From Plenodomus lindquistii (taxonomy: Eukaryota > Ascomycota > Dothideomycetes > Pleosporales > Leptosphaeriaceae), in NCBI GenBank assembly GCA_025504975.1, contig JANUWI010000015.1, positions 310,001 through 374,000 of the forward strand: a stretch of DNA of 64,000 nucleotides, given 5' to 3'. The position numbers and the translations under genes are program-made. This document shows positions 10,246 to 21,655 of this stretch, piece after piece (the first letter of the stretch is position 1; each line of letters begins with the position of its first letter). The notes beneath the pieces are model-generated. The model searched no databases and was not told the DNA's origin. It was given only the letters and a program-made list of their open reading frames with translations.

Positions 10246-12285
10246 TCAGCCGCCCGCAGCAGTGATATTGATATTGGCACGACCATTCTACATTGACGCA
10301 ACAAGTTAGCGATGTTCACTTTTGTGCGGCAGTAAGCTGCTAATTGGCGTAGACTTACGTTCATTAAGATTGATACGACCAAACTAACAGCGGCGCCAAC
10401 ATATACGCATATGAACACCTTTTGCCACGATTCAATGATCGTCTCGAAGGCCACAGTGCGTAAATCTTCAGACAGTGATTTGACGACCTGGTTGCTAGCG
10501 CCAGCGACCATTTGATGGATTTGATCGCTTGGGATGAAGGGCAATGCCTTCTCGAGGCCTTTCTGCGCGTTGTTGATGAACACAGCGCCGCTGATGGACA
10601 AGCCAAGAGTCATGCCGGAAAGCTGAGCTATCGGAACAATGACTTAGTGGTCTGAACAACACGGGGGTTTGTAAAGGTTTACCAATCAACATTAGTGCTA
10701 ATCCATTGCCGGCCTCACTCTCTGGAATGCAGGCTTGAATAACGGCGAAGGACGATTGAGTGTAGGCGCCTGCACCAGCGCCAAGAAATAGTTCGATGAC
10801 ATAGAATATTCCGGAGGCGGTACGCAGGTCAACGTAATGAGCTGTTGGTACTTTAGTCAGAGTATATCTAAATTAAAGAATAGAGGAGACCTACCCATGA
10901 GAACGGACATGATGAGTGAGGACGTACTGCCCACCACATACCAAGGCTTGTACCAACCGTAACGACTCATCAATTGGCCGCTCAGAAACATAGCGGTAAT
11001 GAGGAGGCAGATGAATGGTAGAAGACGCACCGCTGTGTAAATGGCCGTGTCGCCGCGGGTGAATTGGAAGTAGAGGGGGATGTAGTAAACCGACACGTAG
11101 GCTACCACTGCCACGGATGAGCATGCGAGGAACAGGAGTACCGGCATCCTCTGCTTTAGCAGATGTACAGGAAACATCCGCTGCTCCTCGTTTGTGAAGA
11201 TGCAGAAACTTTGCTGTACTGCGAAGGCGATCCACAGCACACCAGAGACGACAAACAGCGCGATGATGGAACCACTGTTCCACTCGTATAAGGTCCCGCC
11301 AAAGTTGATGGCCATGGTCAAGGTCACCATGGCGCCAACACTGACTATGGTTCCAAACCAGTCAAGCAGCGCTGCCTTTTCTCGTTGTGTCTTGTCAGGC
11401 ATGGGGTCAGCGGATGGAATGACGAAGAAGTACATGGGCAAGAGTATGGCGCCGAACAACAGGTTAATGTAGAATCCCCATCGCCAGTCGTACAAGACGA
11501 AGCCGCCACCGACGACAGGGCCAAGAACGGTTCCTAGACCCCAAACAAGGCCCCTAAAGATGGACCGTTAGTCGCGGAGTTTGGACTGAGGAACTGGATT
11601 ACTTACGTGTAGCTCAAATATTTCGGTCGCTCCTTCGTGGTGGTGTGGATGGACATCAGGGCAAGCATTCCGAAGTACATGCCATTACCTCCTGCGCCAG
11701 CGATTACTCGCCCGACGATTTCGGCGTCAATGGTCGGAGCTGCACCGCAAAGTGCAGAAGCCGCCAGGAAAACGACCGTGGAGAGGATGTACACCCATTT
11801 CGAGTCATAGATGGCGTATAGTTTCCCGAAGGGCAGAACTGTGGCCATGCCACCGATCATGAACCTAGGAGTTTGCATGAGCATTCTGCCTACATGACGG
11901 TGTGTATGTCATCTAGATTCTTACCCAACTGATATCCACGGCAAGTCTTGAATAGCGTCTAGGTCATTGATCATCTCCTGTTTCAAGCATTAGTCGTGCT
12001 CATCTGGCTGGTTCTGATGGCCTGTACGTACCGGGATAATGTTGGCGACGATTGTGTTGTCCAAGGAGTACACAAAGATACTGGTGAGAGTGCTGCTGAC
12101 GAACAAGAACCACTGTGTTGGTCTCGAGTCAGAACAATGTCTGTCAAATATTGGCCTCGAACACCTACCTTGAATCCAGTGATCTTTCTAGTCTCCTCAC
12201 TCTCAGGAACAGGTGATCGGGGATCGTTCATCCCCTTCTCTGAATCGGACAGCTCCATAGAGCGCTTGCTTTCAGAAGTCGCCAT
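10246..12285 (-). CDS. MFS drug exporter, DHA2 family (14-TM type)
   Basis: This is a plasma-membrane proton antiporter of the major facilitator superfamily, likely the cluster's efflux pump. ATG 12283-12285 gives MATSESKRSMELSDSEKG, a hydrophilic N-terminus. The first helix exon FVSSTLTSIFVYSLDNTIVA carries the LDNTIV-type motif of DHA2 exporters. GRVIAGAGGNGMYFG follows, and the antiporter signature GLGTVLGPVVGG is formed across the intron near 11555-11607. Later helices include VLLFLACSSVAVVAYVSVYY and ELFLGAGAGAYTQSS. All exon joins I checked (near 12175, 12030, 11900, 11580, 10880, 10660 and 10350) have GT/AG ends and keep the frame. The last exon ends ANINITAAGG-stop at 10246. No lesion is seen, unlike several neighbours. 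Confidence 0.85.
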
Positions 12286-14071
12286 CGAAAGGGATACAAC
12301 TGTTCCTGCTGGTGAGGGAAGGCATACAGAAGTGTGGCACTGCCTGCTTCTATAGGGGGCAAGTTGGTCTTATCAACGTGGCCATCTGATCGACGTGGAC
12401 AAACAAAATTGTGGTGCCATTATAAAGCAGTCGCCAAGCGATTGCCATGCCAGAACTGTGCAACAGCTGGGGGCGACGGTGGGATGATATTTCTAAGCAG
12501 GAAACCATAGTGCCGTCTTGTGTCTGTGCCGCATACTCTGCCGCTACATTGACCTGTGAATTCATACAGCATGAGGTATCAGAATATATGTTCCAAGTTT
12601 CCATTGAGAAGAGCATCTTCAATAAGCACCGTGATGTAGTTCAAGAAAACGCCTTTAGCCTGATCAGGCGCTTGAGTATACTACCTCTTGCTACAAAATC
12701 TGGTGAACACCGCCATACCTCCTCGATTCCTTGTCAGAGGCTCGTCACTAGCGCTCATACTCTGGTCCCGGGGAAAATGCGTTATCTCCGATCTGAGGGA
12801 AACGGTTTTAATGCCAAAATCAGTTTACCGCCGAAAACAACCCTGATTTGCCGCCTTGTGCATTACCTCAACGGGAGATCGCCAGGACGATCCTGTCTTA
12901 CCATGTTTGGATGTGCAATTCGACGTACGCCTACATGTGCAATTCAATGTACGCCTACATGTGCAAAATCTGCTGCTGCCCTTCACCGCTTTTCACAATT
13001 ACCACGGGAATATCCGGAGGCCCGAAACAAAGGGGCGTCAATTTGCAGCGTCGGTTGTCCTTTTGTGGCTGCGCACATCAGGCTATTGTATGTACAATAT
13101 TGCACTCTCTTCTCACACGCAAATCAGCAACCCTGCAGCTCGGCCCCATGTGCAAGGGGCGCTGTACCTCGACGCATCTCTGCCCCAATAATTCGAACAC
13201 GTAGTTGGAAAGGGAAGAAGCAAAAGGTGTCTGTATCATTAGCATGCTAATTGTTCGTGGTAACAAGCAGTATGCAGCTCCCCTCAAGACTATCAACGAT
13301 AGACACCGCGATTCGTCGTTGCATAGCACCTCCCTTCAAAATGGATGTATGCTCTGCTTTAGCCCACAAGTCCAAATCAGAGTGACTTCCTCTAGCATTC
13401 TCTTCGGTCGGCCTGCTGATGGTCAAGGCAGCCGTCAACTTCTGCGATGTTGATTATTTGGTCCATTGAATGAGGTGATGACTCGTTATGAAATGCTGAT
13501 GCTCAGGGCATTCTTGCACTTGGAGCACACTCTTCAAATCCTACAGGACGCTTGTGGCACTTGGCCGGAACATTCAGCAAAACAGTCGCGCTCTACATGC
13601 TGCGTACAAGGGCGAAGTGCGCTCCGAGATGGCCTGATACCGTAGTCTCCGAATGGGGCAAACTTGAGCGCCGCAAAAGTATTGAAGACAGGATGGCCCG
13701 ATCATGCGCGAAAGATACCATAGGTAGCTCTCGAACACGACTTCGCCTCGTCGTGGCGTACCATCCTTGAACGACTTCTGACACTCGTGATGGCTTGCGA
13801 TTAGTCCGCTTGACAGTGGAACTGCTCGAATGACAGGGACGGGCGTGAAGCCGAGGTTGACGATGCTGTGAGGACGGCTGTGATGCGAGGAGGGCCGTGA
13901 GAGTAAGTTCGAGGCAGCGGCGTAGTTAGGCGCTGCCCACTCGGGCTACCGTACTCGACTGACGAGTCAGCCTCTGGCCCGCGATACATTTAGGCATCAC
14001 ATCTGCGCTCACACATCCAACTCAACATCTTGTTTCCTCAAGTTGTCTGTCAGCAAAACACTTAATGAAAC
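12286..14071. other. Long intergenic region, no confident gene
   Basis: A 267-codon plus-strand frame (12447-13250) exists, but its composition (many Cys, Arg, Ser; no recognisable domain) suggests chance. A 24-bp unit is repeated twice in tandem at about 12912-12963 (GTGCAATTC then TACGCCTACAT). The rest shows nothing I recognise. This gap marks the right edge of the metabolite cluster. Confidence 0.5.
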
Positions 14072-14968
14072 ATGAGACAGCAGATCACATTACATGTGAC
14101 AGCATTTTGCACTGCGCTTGTGGGTGCTATTTGGTTTATTTCACTTACTCTGGACTTCTTACGGGACTTCCGGCGAGGTACATAGCCTCATACCGATACA
14201 TCGCAGAACTTTATCCCTGAAGCGGACTTGAAGCGTATTTCTCATCAAGCTGCGTCTGACCCCCACCAAGACGTTCTTTCCGATACCACATCTTGGTACG
14301 ACAGCGATGGCACGCCGAACTTTTACAACGCATGGCGCGTCAGACCCGGAAGGCTATCCCCAGAGCCAACATCCCGAGCGACCATACATAGTTATGGTGC
14401 ACGCATCGCATGTTGGCCCAGTTCTGGTGGAGTCTGGATCAAAAACGCGCATCTTGTAGACTTGGACTTCCTTGACATTTCTCGCCGACAACACACCCCA
14501 CGACAGTTCAACCAGACGGCAGAAGACGAGTTCTGTACCAAGCTCAAGATGCTTGGAGCACAGTGGTGGAATCTGCCGCCCGCATTCGAGACGAGAGCGC
14601 ATCTGGGCAAGGAACAATTCACCTGCACCACCCTGGAAGATTGTTTCGAGCCAGACATAAAGTTTCCTCACCTGATTGCCTGGGCAATATATGAGAAAGT
14701 GGTTTGCTATGTACCAATCACCCAGGCTTCTGAAGCAGAGGAGATACGAATGATCGCGTTCCAAAATGTGCTCGACATGGACGAACGTTGTGGTGCCATT
14801 CTCTTTCTGAGAGGCAGAAGATGTCGCTGCAAGGCTGAGTGTCCAGATTTGAAACATCTTGATTGGGGAAGGTGGGATGCTGGCGAGATGGGCTGTGCGG
14901 ACATTGTTTGGCCTGGCGAAGTGCCTCACACGCGTATTGATGGAGAACTAGAGAGGTGGGTTGGATAG
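14072..14968 (+). CDS. Hypothetical protein with N-terminal membrane segment
   Basis: I do not recognise the family. The frame from about 14207 to 14968 is open and coding-like (WYDSDGTPNFYNAWRVRPG, then GAQWWNLPPAFE and CRCKAECPDLKHLDWGRWD). It lacks its own early ATG. A plausible first exon begins at ATG 14072 and encodes a hydrophobic segment (TAFCTALVGAIWFISLTLDF). It joins through a 45-nt intron from about 14178 to 14222 (GTACAT donor, weak AAG acceptor), giving about 280 residues with one membrane helix near the N-terminus. The CRCK cysteine pair is too small for a named zinc motif. The start exon is inference; the main exon is fairly sure because of its length. Confidence 0.5.
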
Positions 14969-15447
14969 CAAAGTCGTCTTGGTTGTGCTGGGGCGAACCA
15001 CCGACTCCTAGAAGGACCAATGTGAGATCCAATTGAAGTATGCCAATTCTACATGATGATTACGATAGCTTTTATTGGAAGACGTGCGGAGATCTGACAT
15101 ATTTGGGGGCTAGGTTGGCAACAATCTCGTGAGATGTGTTATCTTGCAACGAGCGCTGTGGGACTTCCCCGCAGGTGGCTGCATGACTTGGCGTTGGCAG
15201 CCTGGTGACCTTCTCCTCGTCACTCTCCCATCTCAAAACATGGTCGAATCCTATACTCAGTCATCTCATAAGGAATCGCAATATCGATCGCTACGATTAA
15301 GAGTCCTGCATTTCTACTACCAATGGTGAAGGTACGTCCATCAGTGACTATCGCTAACACGGAACGACAAATACCTAATGCTAACTCAGCCTTGTCAGAG
15401 AATTTGATCAAAGGTTTCCTATACCGTAGCTAGATCAATCTCGAAAG
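14969..15447. other. Intergenic region upstream of HET gene
   Basis: About 480 bp with no recognisable gene. It should hold the terminator of the preceding gene and the promoter of the HET gene. Confidence 0.5.
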
Positions 15448-17283
15448 ATGACAGACTACGCGTACGAGCGTTTCGACGATGCGCGTTCTCAAATCCGGGT
15501 CCTCACGCTTCACCCGGGAACTGGAGATGAACAGCCGTCCTGCACATTGAAGCTCTTCGGCCTCGACGCTTTGCCCTCATACGATGCAATATCATACACA
15601 TGGGGAGATGCCACCGTGAAACGTCCAATTCAAATTGATGGCAAACGATTTGAAGTACTCGGAAATGCATACGACGCTGTGATCGAACTCCGCTACCCCG
15701 AGTCAGATCGCCTCATCTGGATCGACGCAATCTGTATCGATCAGCAAGGTCTCGAAGAGAAGCAACATCAGATTCTTCTCATGAAGATTGTTTACGAGAG
15801 GGCATCGCGAGTCGTGGTGTGGCTCTCTGAACCACACGGGGACGCGGATCTTGTCGTCGCAATGCTTCATCAACTACAAACTGAAGTCGAGGAAGGCAAC
15901 AATACAAACGCATACACAATGAGAAAACACTGGCTAAATATAAGAACAAAATCACCAAATTGGATAGCACTGACAGACTTCGTGTTTCATCCCTGGTGGT
16001 CACGGGTGTGGACTTTCCAAGAAGCTGTCGTTGGCCGCATACTTGTGTTCCAGCTTGGAACACATCTTATAACTTGGGAGCTTGTGTCATCTCTAGGCGA
16101 CTTAGCTCCAGTCATTGCACCGGAACTGTATGAACTCTTTAGACAGAATAAAGGCTCAGAACATTCAAGAGAAGACGCGTTCAGGGGCACACGGTTTATC
16201 CGCCATGTACGGCACCAACTCCAAAATCGCGATGCCCCGGACCTACCCACACTGCTTAGCTATTGTCGAAGCCGCAGTTCCACTCACATCCGAGATCGAA
16301 TCTACGGGGTATGCGCCCTTTCATCTGATGCGGTCGAGCTAAGTATTCATCCTGATTACGCCAAACCACTCGAAGACGTGCTCACAGATGTTATGAACAA
16401 CGTGCTGCTACATTATAAATCCTTCGAATTGTTCTACATTGCGGGAGTGGGCCATTTACGAAAACTGGCAACCCTTCCATCCTATGTCCCGGACTGGAGC
16501 ACATTGCCCAATGTGAACGACCTATGGTGGCGCTTCCGAGAAGATTCAGATCTCGCATCACCCACAATAAGCCGCATAAGCTTGAATCCAGATGGCAGAT
16601 TGCAGACGAGAATGTTTATTGTAGATCATGTAGAGACAGTCAGCGACGCATACGCGTATCCGGAAGGCCAATCTCGAGACAAGCCTGTCTGGAGAAGGTG
16701 GTCCCTTTCGTGGGACGACAAAGCAGAGAGGATGGCAATCGATGGCACACGAGATCCTTACCCGAGGAAATTTCCTCCACTCCCTGATGTATCTCGTTAT
16801 GAAGCCTTCTGGAGAACTTTGGTGGCGAATTCCAGCAGAGATGGAAGCTGCGCCCCTGAAGACTGGAAGGACGGGTACGCGGAGGGAAGGGCTTTGACGG
16901 CAAGGTCTCTTGGAGTCAAACCCACTTCCTTGTTCGCAGACATCGATCCAAGTCAGGAGGAATATAGTTATCCTGATGAAACAATGTACGCGGCATGTTT
17001 AGCGTGGTATGACATGATGGGCTCCATATGCGGCAACCGGGCGTTCTGCACAACACACAACGGCATGATGGGCCTGGTACCTCCTCTTACCCAAAAAGGC
17101 GACATCGTGTGCCTCTTACCCGGCGGCGTCATTCCATACCTCATGCGAAAGAAAGAGCCAAGTGTTTCCGGCAACGAGTTCCAACTAGTTGGGGAAAGCT
17201 ACTTCCACGGGGTATCAGCTGTAGCAGGGATGAACTGGTTGCGAGAAACAGGAGTAGAACCGCAGAGCATTGTTTTGGTGTGA
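15448..17283 (+). CDS. HET-domain (heterokaryon incompatibility) protein
   Basis: This is a single-exon 611-residue protein with an N-terminal HET domain. HET proteins trigger cell death when unlike hyphae fuse, and many paralogs have unknown partners. The domain hallmarks are clear: YDAISYTWGD (about residue 44), then LIWIDAICIDQQGLEEKQHQ, RASRVVVWLSEP, and WWSRVWTFQEAVVG. The C-terminal part ends with the common GNEFQLVGESYFHGVS region, as in the widespread HET family of Pezizomycotina. ATG 15448 is the first Met and is followed directly by MTDYAYERFDDAR. No WD40, ankyrin or NACHT partner domain is present, so it is a stand-alone HET protein. It lies just outside the metabolite cluster. Confidence 0.9.
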   Translation: MTDYAYERFDDARSQIRVLTLHPGTGDEQPSCTLKLFGLDALPSYDAISYTWGDATVKRPIQIDGKRFEVLGNAYDAVIELRYPESDRLIWIDAICIDQQGLEEKQHQILLMKIVYERASRVVVWLSEPHGDADLVVAMLHQLQTEVEEGNNTNAYTMRKHWLNIRTKSPNWIALTDFVFHPWWSRVWTFQEAVVGRILVFQLGTHLITWELVSSLGDLAPVIAPELYELFRQNKGSEHSREDAFRGTRFIRHVRHQLQNRDAPDLPTLLSYCRSRSSTHIRDRIYGVCALSSDAVELSIHPDYAKPLEDVLTDVMNNVLLHYKSFELFYIAGVGHLRKLATLPSYVPDWSTLPNVNDLWWRFREDSDLASPTISRISLNPDGRLQTRMFIVDHVETVSDAYAYPEGQSRDKPVWRRWSLSWDDKAERMAIDGTRDPYPRKFPPLPDVSRYEAFWRTLVANSSRDGSCAPEDWKDGYAEGRALTARSLGVKPTSLFADIDPSQEEYSYPDETMYAACLAWYDMMGSICGNRAFCTTHNGMMGLVPPLTQKGDIVCLLPGGVIPYLMRKKEPSVSGNEFQLVGESYFHGVSAVAGMNWLRETGVEPQSIVLV

Positions 17284-18518
17284 GAGTTTTCGAGTTGTCA
17301 TAGACAAGTTCACGATTTATGGTAATAGGAAGGATGGGATTTGGGCGTTGATGGATTGCAAGTTCTTGGATTTTAATAGCGAATGATACACTTTATAATT
17401 TTTCTACCCTCCCTCTCCCTTACTGCTTGTAATCTTCTACTCCCTCTACATTCTTCTATAAGCTCTCTCTTTCCCCAAGCATCTTCCTCTCCTACTACAT
17501 TCTTCTACCGTTCTTTCTCGCTTCTTTTTTTACTATACTAACCCCTCTCTTACACCTAATACCTTCCTTCTTTATGATTCTCTCTCTCCTTTCTCTCCTA
17601 CTATCCACCCCTCTCCTCCCTCCCCCCTCACCCCCTCTCACCCCAACCCCACAGAACCGCACGCTATCCCCTCCCTCTCCAACCCTAAATCTACCATCCC
17701 GCCTCTAAATTTCACACATACAAACACCTACCGCAACACCCATAGTAACACCGCTAAGCACTAGCACTAGCAACAACACTGATATATATCTCTTGCTCTC
17801 TCCGTCTCCATATACCTCTCTACCGCTCCTTCTTTTATTCAACAAAACCCAAGCAAAGGGGTAAACTACAATAACCCTTCCCTCCCCTACCCCGCTCTCT
17901 CAACACCAAAACCCCTTCCTTTCCCCTTCCCCTCTTCCTCTCCCCCCCCCCCCCCCCTCTCTCCATTAAACCCCCCTTTTCTTTCCCCCTCCACTTTCCT
18001 CTTTCTTTCCAAAACCACCCAACAACAACAACAACAGTCCCACAACACCCGCGTGCAGCATAGGAGTGCTCCGATCCCAACGCATTTACACATCCTAAAA
18101 ACGCCGTGTGTAGACACATGCTGTGCGAAATAGGCCTAGCCAAGAAGAGGCCGACGGGGGGGGGGGGGAGGATATATGTTCTGTAAACATACCACGTGCC
18201 TAGCGTAAAATAGAGGTAGATAGGCTAAGCGGGAATAAATCCCGGCGACTTGGAGGTATTAAATGTGACTGTGAATGTGGATGTAGATGTGGGGGAAAAG
18301 GGTAGTGTTGGTATGTTATGTTATGTTGGGTATGGCTAGCTGAGTCCTCAATAATTCACCCATTCATTCAAACCTTCATTGATGATTGCTTATTAGAGTC
18401 AGGGAGTGAGGATTGTATGAATAAACCAAAAGGGGATATATAACTACTCCTACTCCTCGTCCTCCTTCCCTCCCAGTCCCGCACATGAGCCTGCGCCAAA
18501 ACCCTCCTTACTAATTGA
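17284..18518. repeat. Pyrimidine-rich low-complexity intergenic region with homopolymer tracts
   Basis: From about 17400 to 18020 the plus strand is almost entirely C and T. It includes a run of about 16 C near 17942-17957 and an AAC repeat near 18020. A run of about 15 G lies at 18155-18169, so the strand bias flips. No gene is supported. It may contain the 3' end of the HET transcript and of the opposite-strand FYVE-RING gene. Confidence 0.6.
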
Positions 18519-20608
18519 TTACTCTTGTAATTGATGTGTAGGACATGCGCCTCTTCCCTTTTTATCCCACCACTCTTTTATGCATTTCTGTTCTCCACAT
18601 TAGCACTGCATCATTCATTCGTCTACCCCCCTCCCGCCTCCTCACCACCTCACCAGTATTCGTTGCAAAAAAAAAAGAAAAGATAAAAAGAGGCAGGAAG
18701 AGGAAGGGGGGATCTGGAATATTAAAAAACCACAACATACCTCATGAAACTTACACCAACACACCAACCTTGCCATCTTCTCGCCGGCTTCAAAGTCTTC
18801 CAGACAAATGATACATTCTGCAGCCGCCCCCTCCTCATCCACACAGTCCTTTTCCGTCGCCGTGTAGCTAAACATGCCTCGTGCTGCATGACTCAGTCGA
18901 TTGGCGTTACTGGCTCCTTCGCCGTTGCCTACAGTGAGTCCACTACCGGCGGTACTCATACCTCTTGTCCGCTGGTTCGGCGCACTGGCTGATGTTTGTT
19001 GGGTTAGTGGGATGGGAGCAGGTGAAGCAGAGTACAGCGCTATGCACTCTTCAATGTGCTGTGTGCGGTCTGAGTCATCGCCGTCTGGGCCTTGGGGCGG
19101 TAATTCGTTGCCGCAAATGGGACACTCGTCTTCTTCTGCGATCTGGCGGCGTGGTCGTGGGGGCTGTGCTTGTTGTGAGATCAAGGCCTGGGGGACGGGC
19201 GCGTTCATGGAGCGGTGGAGGAGTTGGGTTCCTGAGAGTGAGGAAGATGTGAGATACGGTGAGGCTTGGGAATCGTGTGATGCAGCGCCTGAGAACATGC
19301 GGGAGAGTGAAGCGTCTTGGTGGTATGAACGCGATGGATGCGCTCCGCTTGCTCCTGGAAGAGGGGGGAGGCGGCGCTCGCTGGAATTTGATGTGTTGCC
19401 ATGGTAGGTAAGGCGACGATGGGCGTCGCTGACGTGTCGGGATGAGTCGCGTTCACGGTGTGTTTGTCCGTGACCAACTGTGCGAGATGCGTTATAGAGG
19501 CTTGGCGAGGATATGGGTGCGCGGGTGTGTGGTGGTAGAGGGGGAGGGAGTTGGGATGATCGTGCAGAGTGGTGTCGTGAGAGAGGCGCGGGGGTATATT
19601 GCGGCGGCGGATTAGGGTTTGGATCTGGGACACATGGGTTGCAGACGCGAACTTCCTCGCCGCCACCCAGGGCAGGATTGCGGAACGGGCCGAAGGCAGA
19701 CATGTTGTTCTCGTCATCGCCTGTAAGATCAATGATATTCAGACTGTTGTCGGACGGCGGATGGACGATGAACTGGCGGGGTATCGTGATTCGGTGCGGG
19801 GAGCACGAGTGGCATACGACACGGCCGCATTTTCTGTTTCAAATTGTCAGGCTCGATTGTCTCCATGTAGATTCCATTCAATAGACGATGCCTGAGGCCT
19901 TATTCTGCTGGATCTCTCCATTTGGGGAACAACATACCTGCAATGATGCCTCCTCAGCAAAAAAGTAAAATGCCGCCGACAAACCGGACACCGATCCACC
20001 TCGGCATCAGGCTGCCAAACGGGCAACACCAAATCACTCTCCCTCCTCTCCGCGCCCGCACTCGTCTGCGGCGACCCCGGCGGCAACGGCGGCAGCGGCC
20101 TCGCCGTCACGGGCGACGAAGAATCCAACACAATAGGATCAGCACTACTTGCGCCCGCCGCAGCCCCAGAATGCATCCTCATACTCGACGGCCGTCTCAG
20201 CGGCGAATCTGCCTGTGTGAGCCGTCTCTTCCTGTCCGAACTACTGCGCGACGACGACGAGTCTGTACGCGGCGAGGGTCGCTGGGGTAGATGGTATCGG
20301 GGTGAGGGCGGTTGTGGGCGCGCGTCGGGGCCGGAGGAGGCGTCATTGGCGTGTGGGTGAGAGTTGACAGTGGGCTCGGTACCGTCGCGCAGGAAGTCCA
20401 TCCACGTTTCCCCGCCTTGGGCAAGGAAGTGTGATGCCACGACGCCCTGGGACGAGTATCGCGGGGGGTAGTTGGCGGCGTTGGCACTACCACTGCTGCC
20501 TCTTTCTGTGCTGTTGCTTGAGCCGTCTAGCTGGTTGTTGTCGTGCGAGCGGGTTCGCTGGGTGTATGTGTAGCCCGGGCGCGGGTCCATGTTGACGTTG
20601 GGAGGCAT
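18519..20608 (-). CDS. FYVE-RING E3 ubiquitin ligase, Pib1-like
   Basis: This protein combines a PI3P-binding FYVE zinc finger with a C-terminal RING finger, the architecture of yeast Pib1, an endosomal/vacuolar ubiquitin ligase. Start is ATG 20606-20608 (MPPNVNMDPRPGY). A long Ser/Pro-rich N-terminus precedes the FYVE finger: CPVCRRHFTFLLRRHHC, then RKCGRVVCHSCSPHRI across the intron at 19834-19937. The RING reads CIICLEDFEAGEKMARLVCW with CKFHE, completed by a short last exon CIKEWWDKKGRGACPTHQ after a 153-bp intron (18588-18740). The stop is at 18519. A separate CPICGNELPP cysteine pair lies between the domains. The final 69-nt exon is easy to miss, but without it the RING lacks half its zinc ligands. 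Confidence 0.85.
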
Positions 20609-21655
20609 GGCGCGGCCAGGCGAGGCGTGCTCGTGGGCAAGGCGACAGGGCAAGGGTAGAGGGCGTGGTCAAGCACCGGTCCAAGTCGAAACAGGAAAGC
20701 GGGGTGAAGGCGCGTGTAAAGGCACGAGGGTGGATGTGGAAAGAGTGGTGGGCTATCTTCGCTGCGAAGTAACGTCGGAGGCTCACGGCGACATAGCGCC
20801 ACCCTGTCACAAGCTATCGACTCTTCAAGATTGCTGTGTACGAGAGTGAGAGAACAGCCTGCTATCTCCCATGTGTATGCATACGGCCATGTGCTGAGGC
20901 CTGCGTTTATGCACTCGCCTATCACGCGCACGACGCTGCGGTGAAAGACGGAGGTGGGTGGGTCCGATGGCCTTCTCGACGAGGGGACGTGTACTATGAA
21001 TTGGAAACGGACCTCTATGCGCCTGACATTACTGCAAAAAAAAACCCAAGGGTGTGTATGCGGACTTGAAAGTCTCCCTGACATTAGCAGACACCCTAAA
21101 CAAGGCGCAACTCCAAGCCCAGAGACTACGACCGGGAGCTCGGCCGGAAGTCGAGTATCGCGGTCGGCGCCTCAGCCATCGATAGCGGGCTTATCGTCAG
21201 TCGCCCAAACAAGCTCGAGCCTCGTCTTGCCCCACACGCGACATCTGACCGTCGTCATGGAACAACCTACGGGCCGACGCCTCTACCACCAATGTATACA
21301 CATGCATCACCAATATATCCACATCGAGCTCAACCTCTGCTGAAGCTGACAAAGGATGGTATTACAAAGTACTCGTGTACGCGCCAGCCAACACTAGCTC
21401 TCTCTACCTTGACCTTCCAGCCTCCATCTCGACACCGCCCATGTGATTTCTACCCTCCCATATCTAACCCCAATCCAGACACCGCTTTTGAATTCACTAT
21501 ACAGACAAGGAGATTCGTAAAGGTGCAAATCTGTGTAAAACATCAACAAGGAAAATCGACAGGTTGCTGCAAGATGCCCGTGGGCGTGGTGTACGCAAAT
21601 ATTATCAACGCTAAAGAACTTTGAACAGCTGGTGGTATCGACGGCTAGGCATTCT
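20609..21655. other. Intergenic region between FYVE-RING and TRP-like genes
   Basis: About 1 kb that should hold the FYVE-RING promoter and the TRP-like 3' UTR. No gene is supported and no notable repeat is seen. Confidence 0.5.

Noticed and set aside
12447..13250. 267-codon open frame on the plus strand
   Set aside because: No domain, odd composition, contains a 24-bp tandem repeat, and no flanking splice or promoter signals; chance is likely.
13898..13908. B-box-like GTTCGAGGC suggesting a tRNA
   Set aside because: No matching A-box or cloverleaf can be folded around it.
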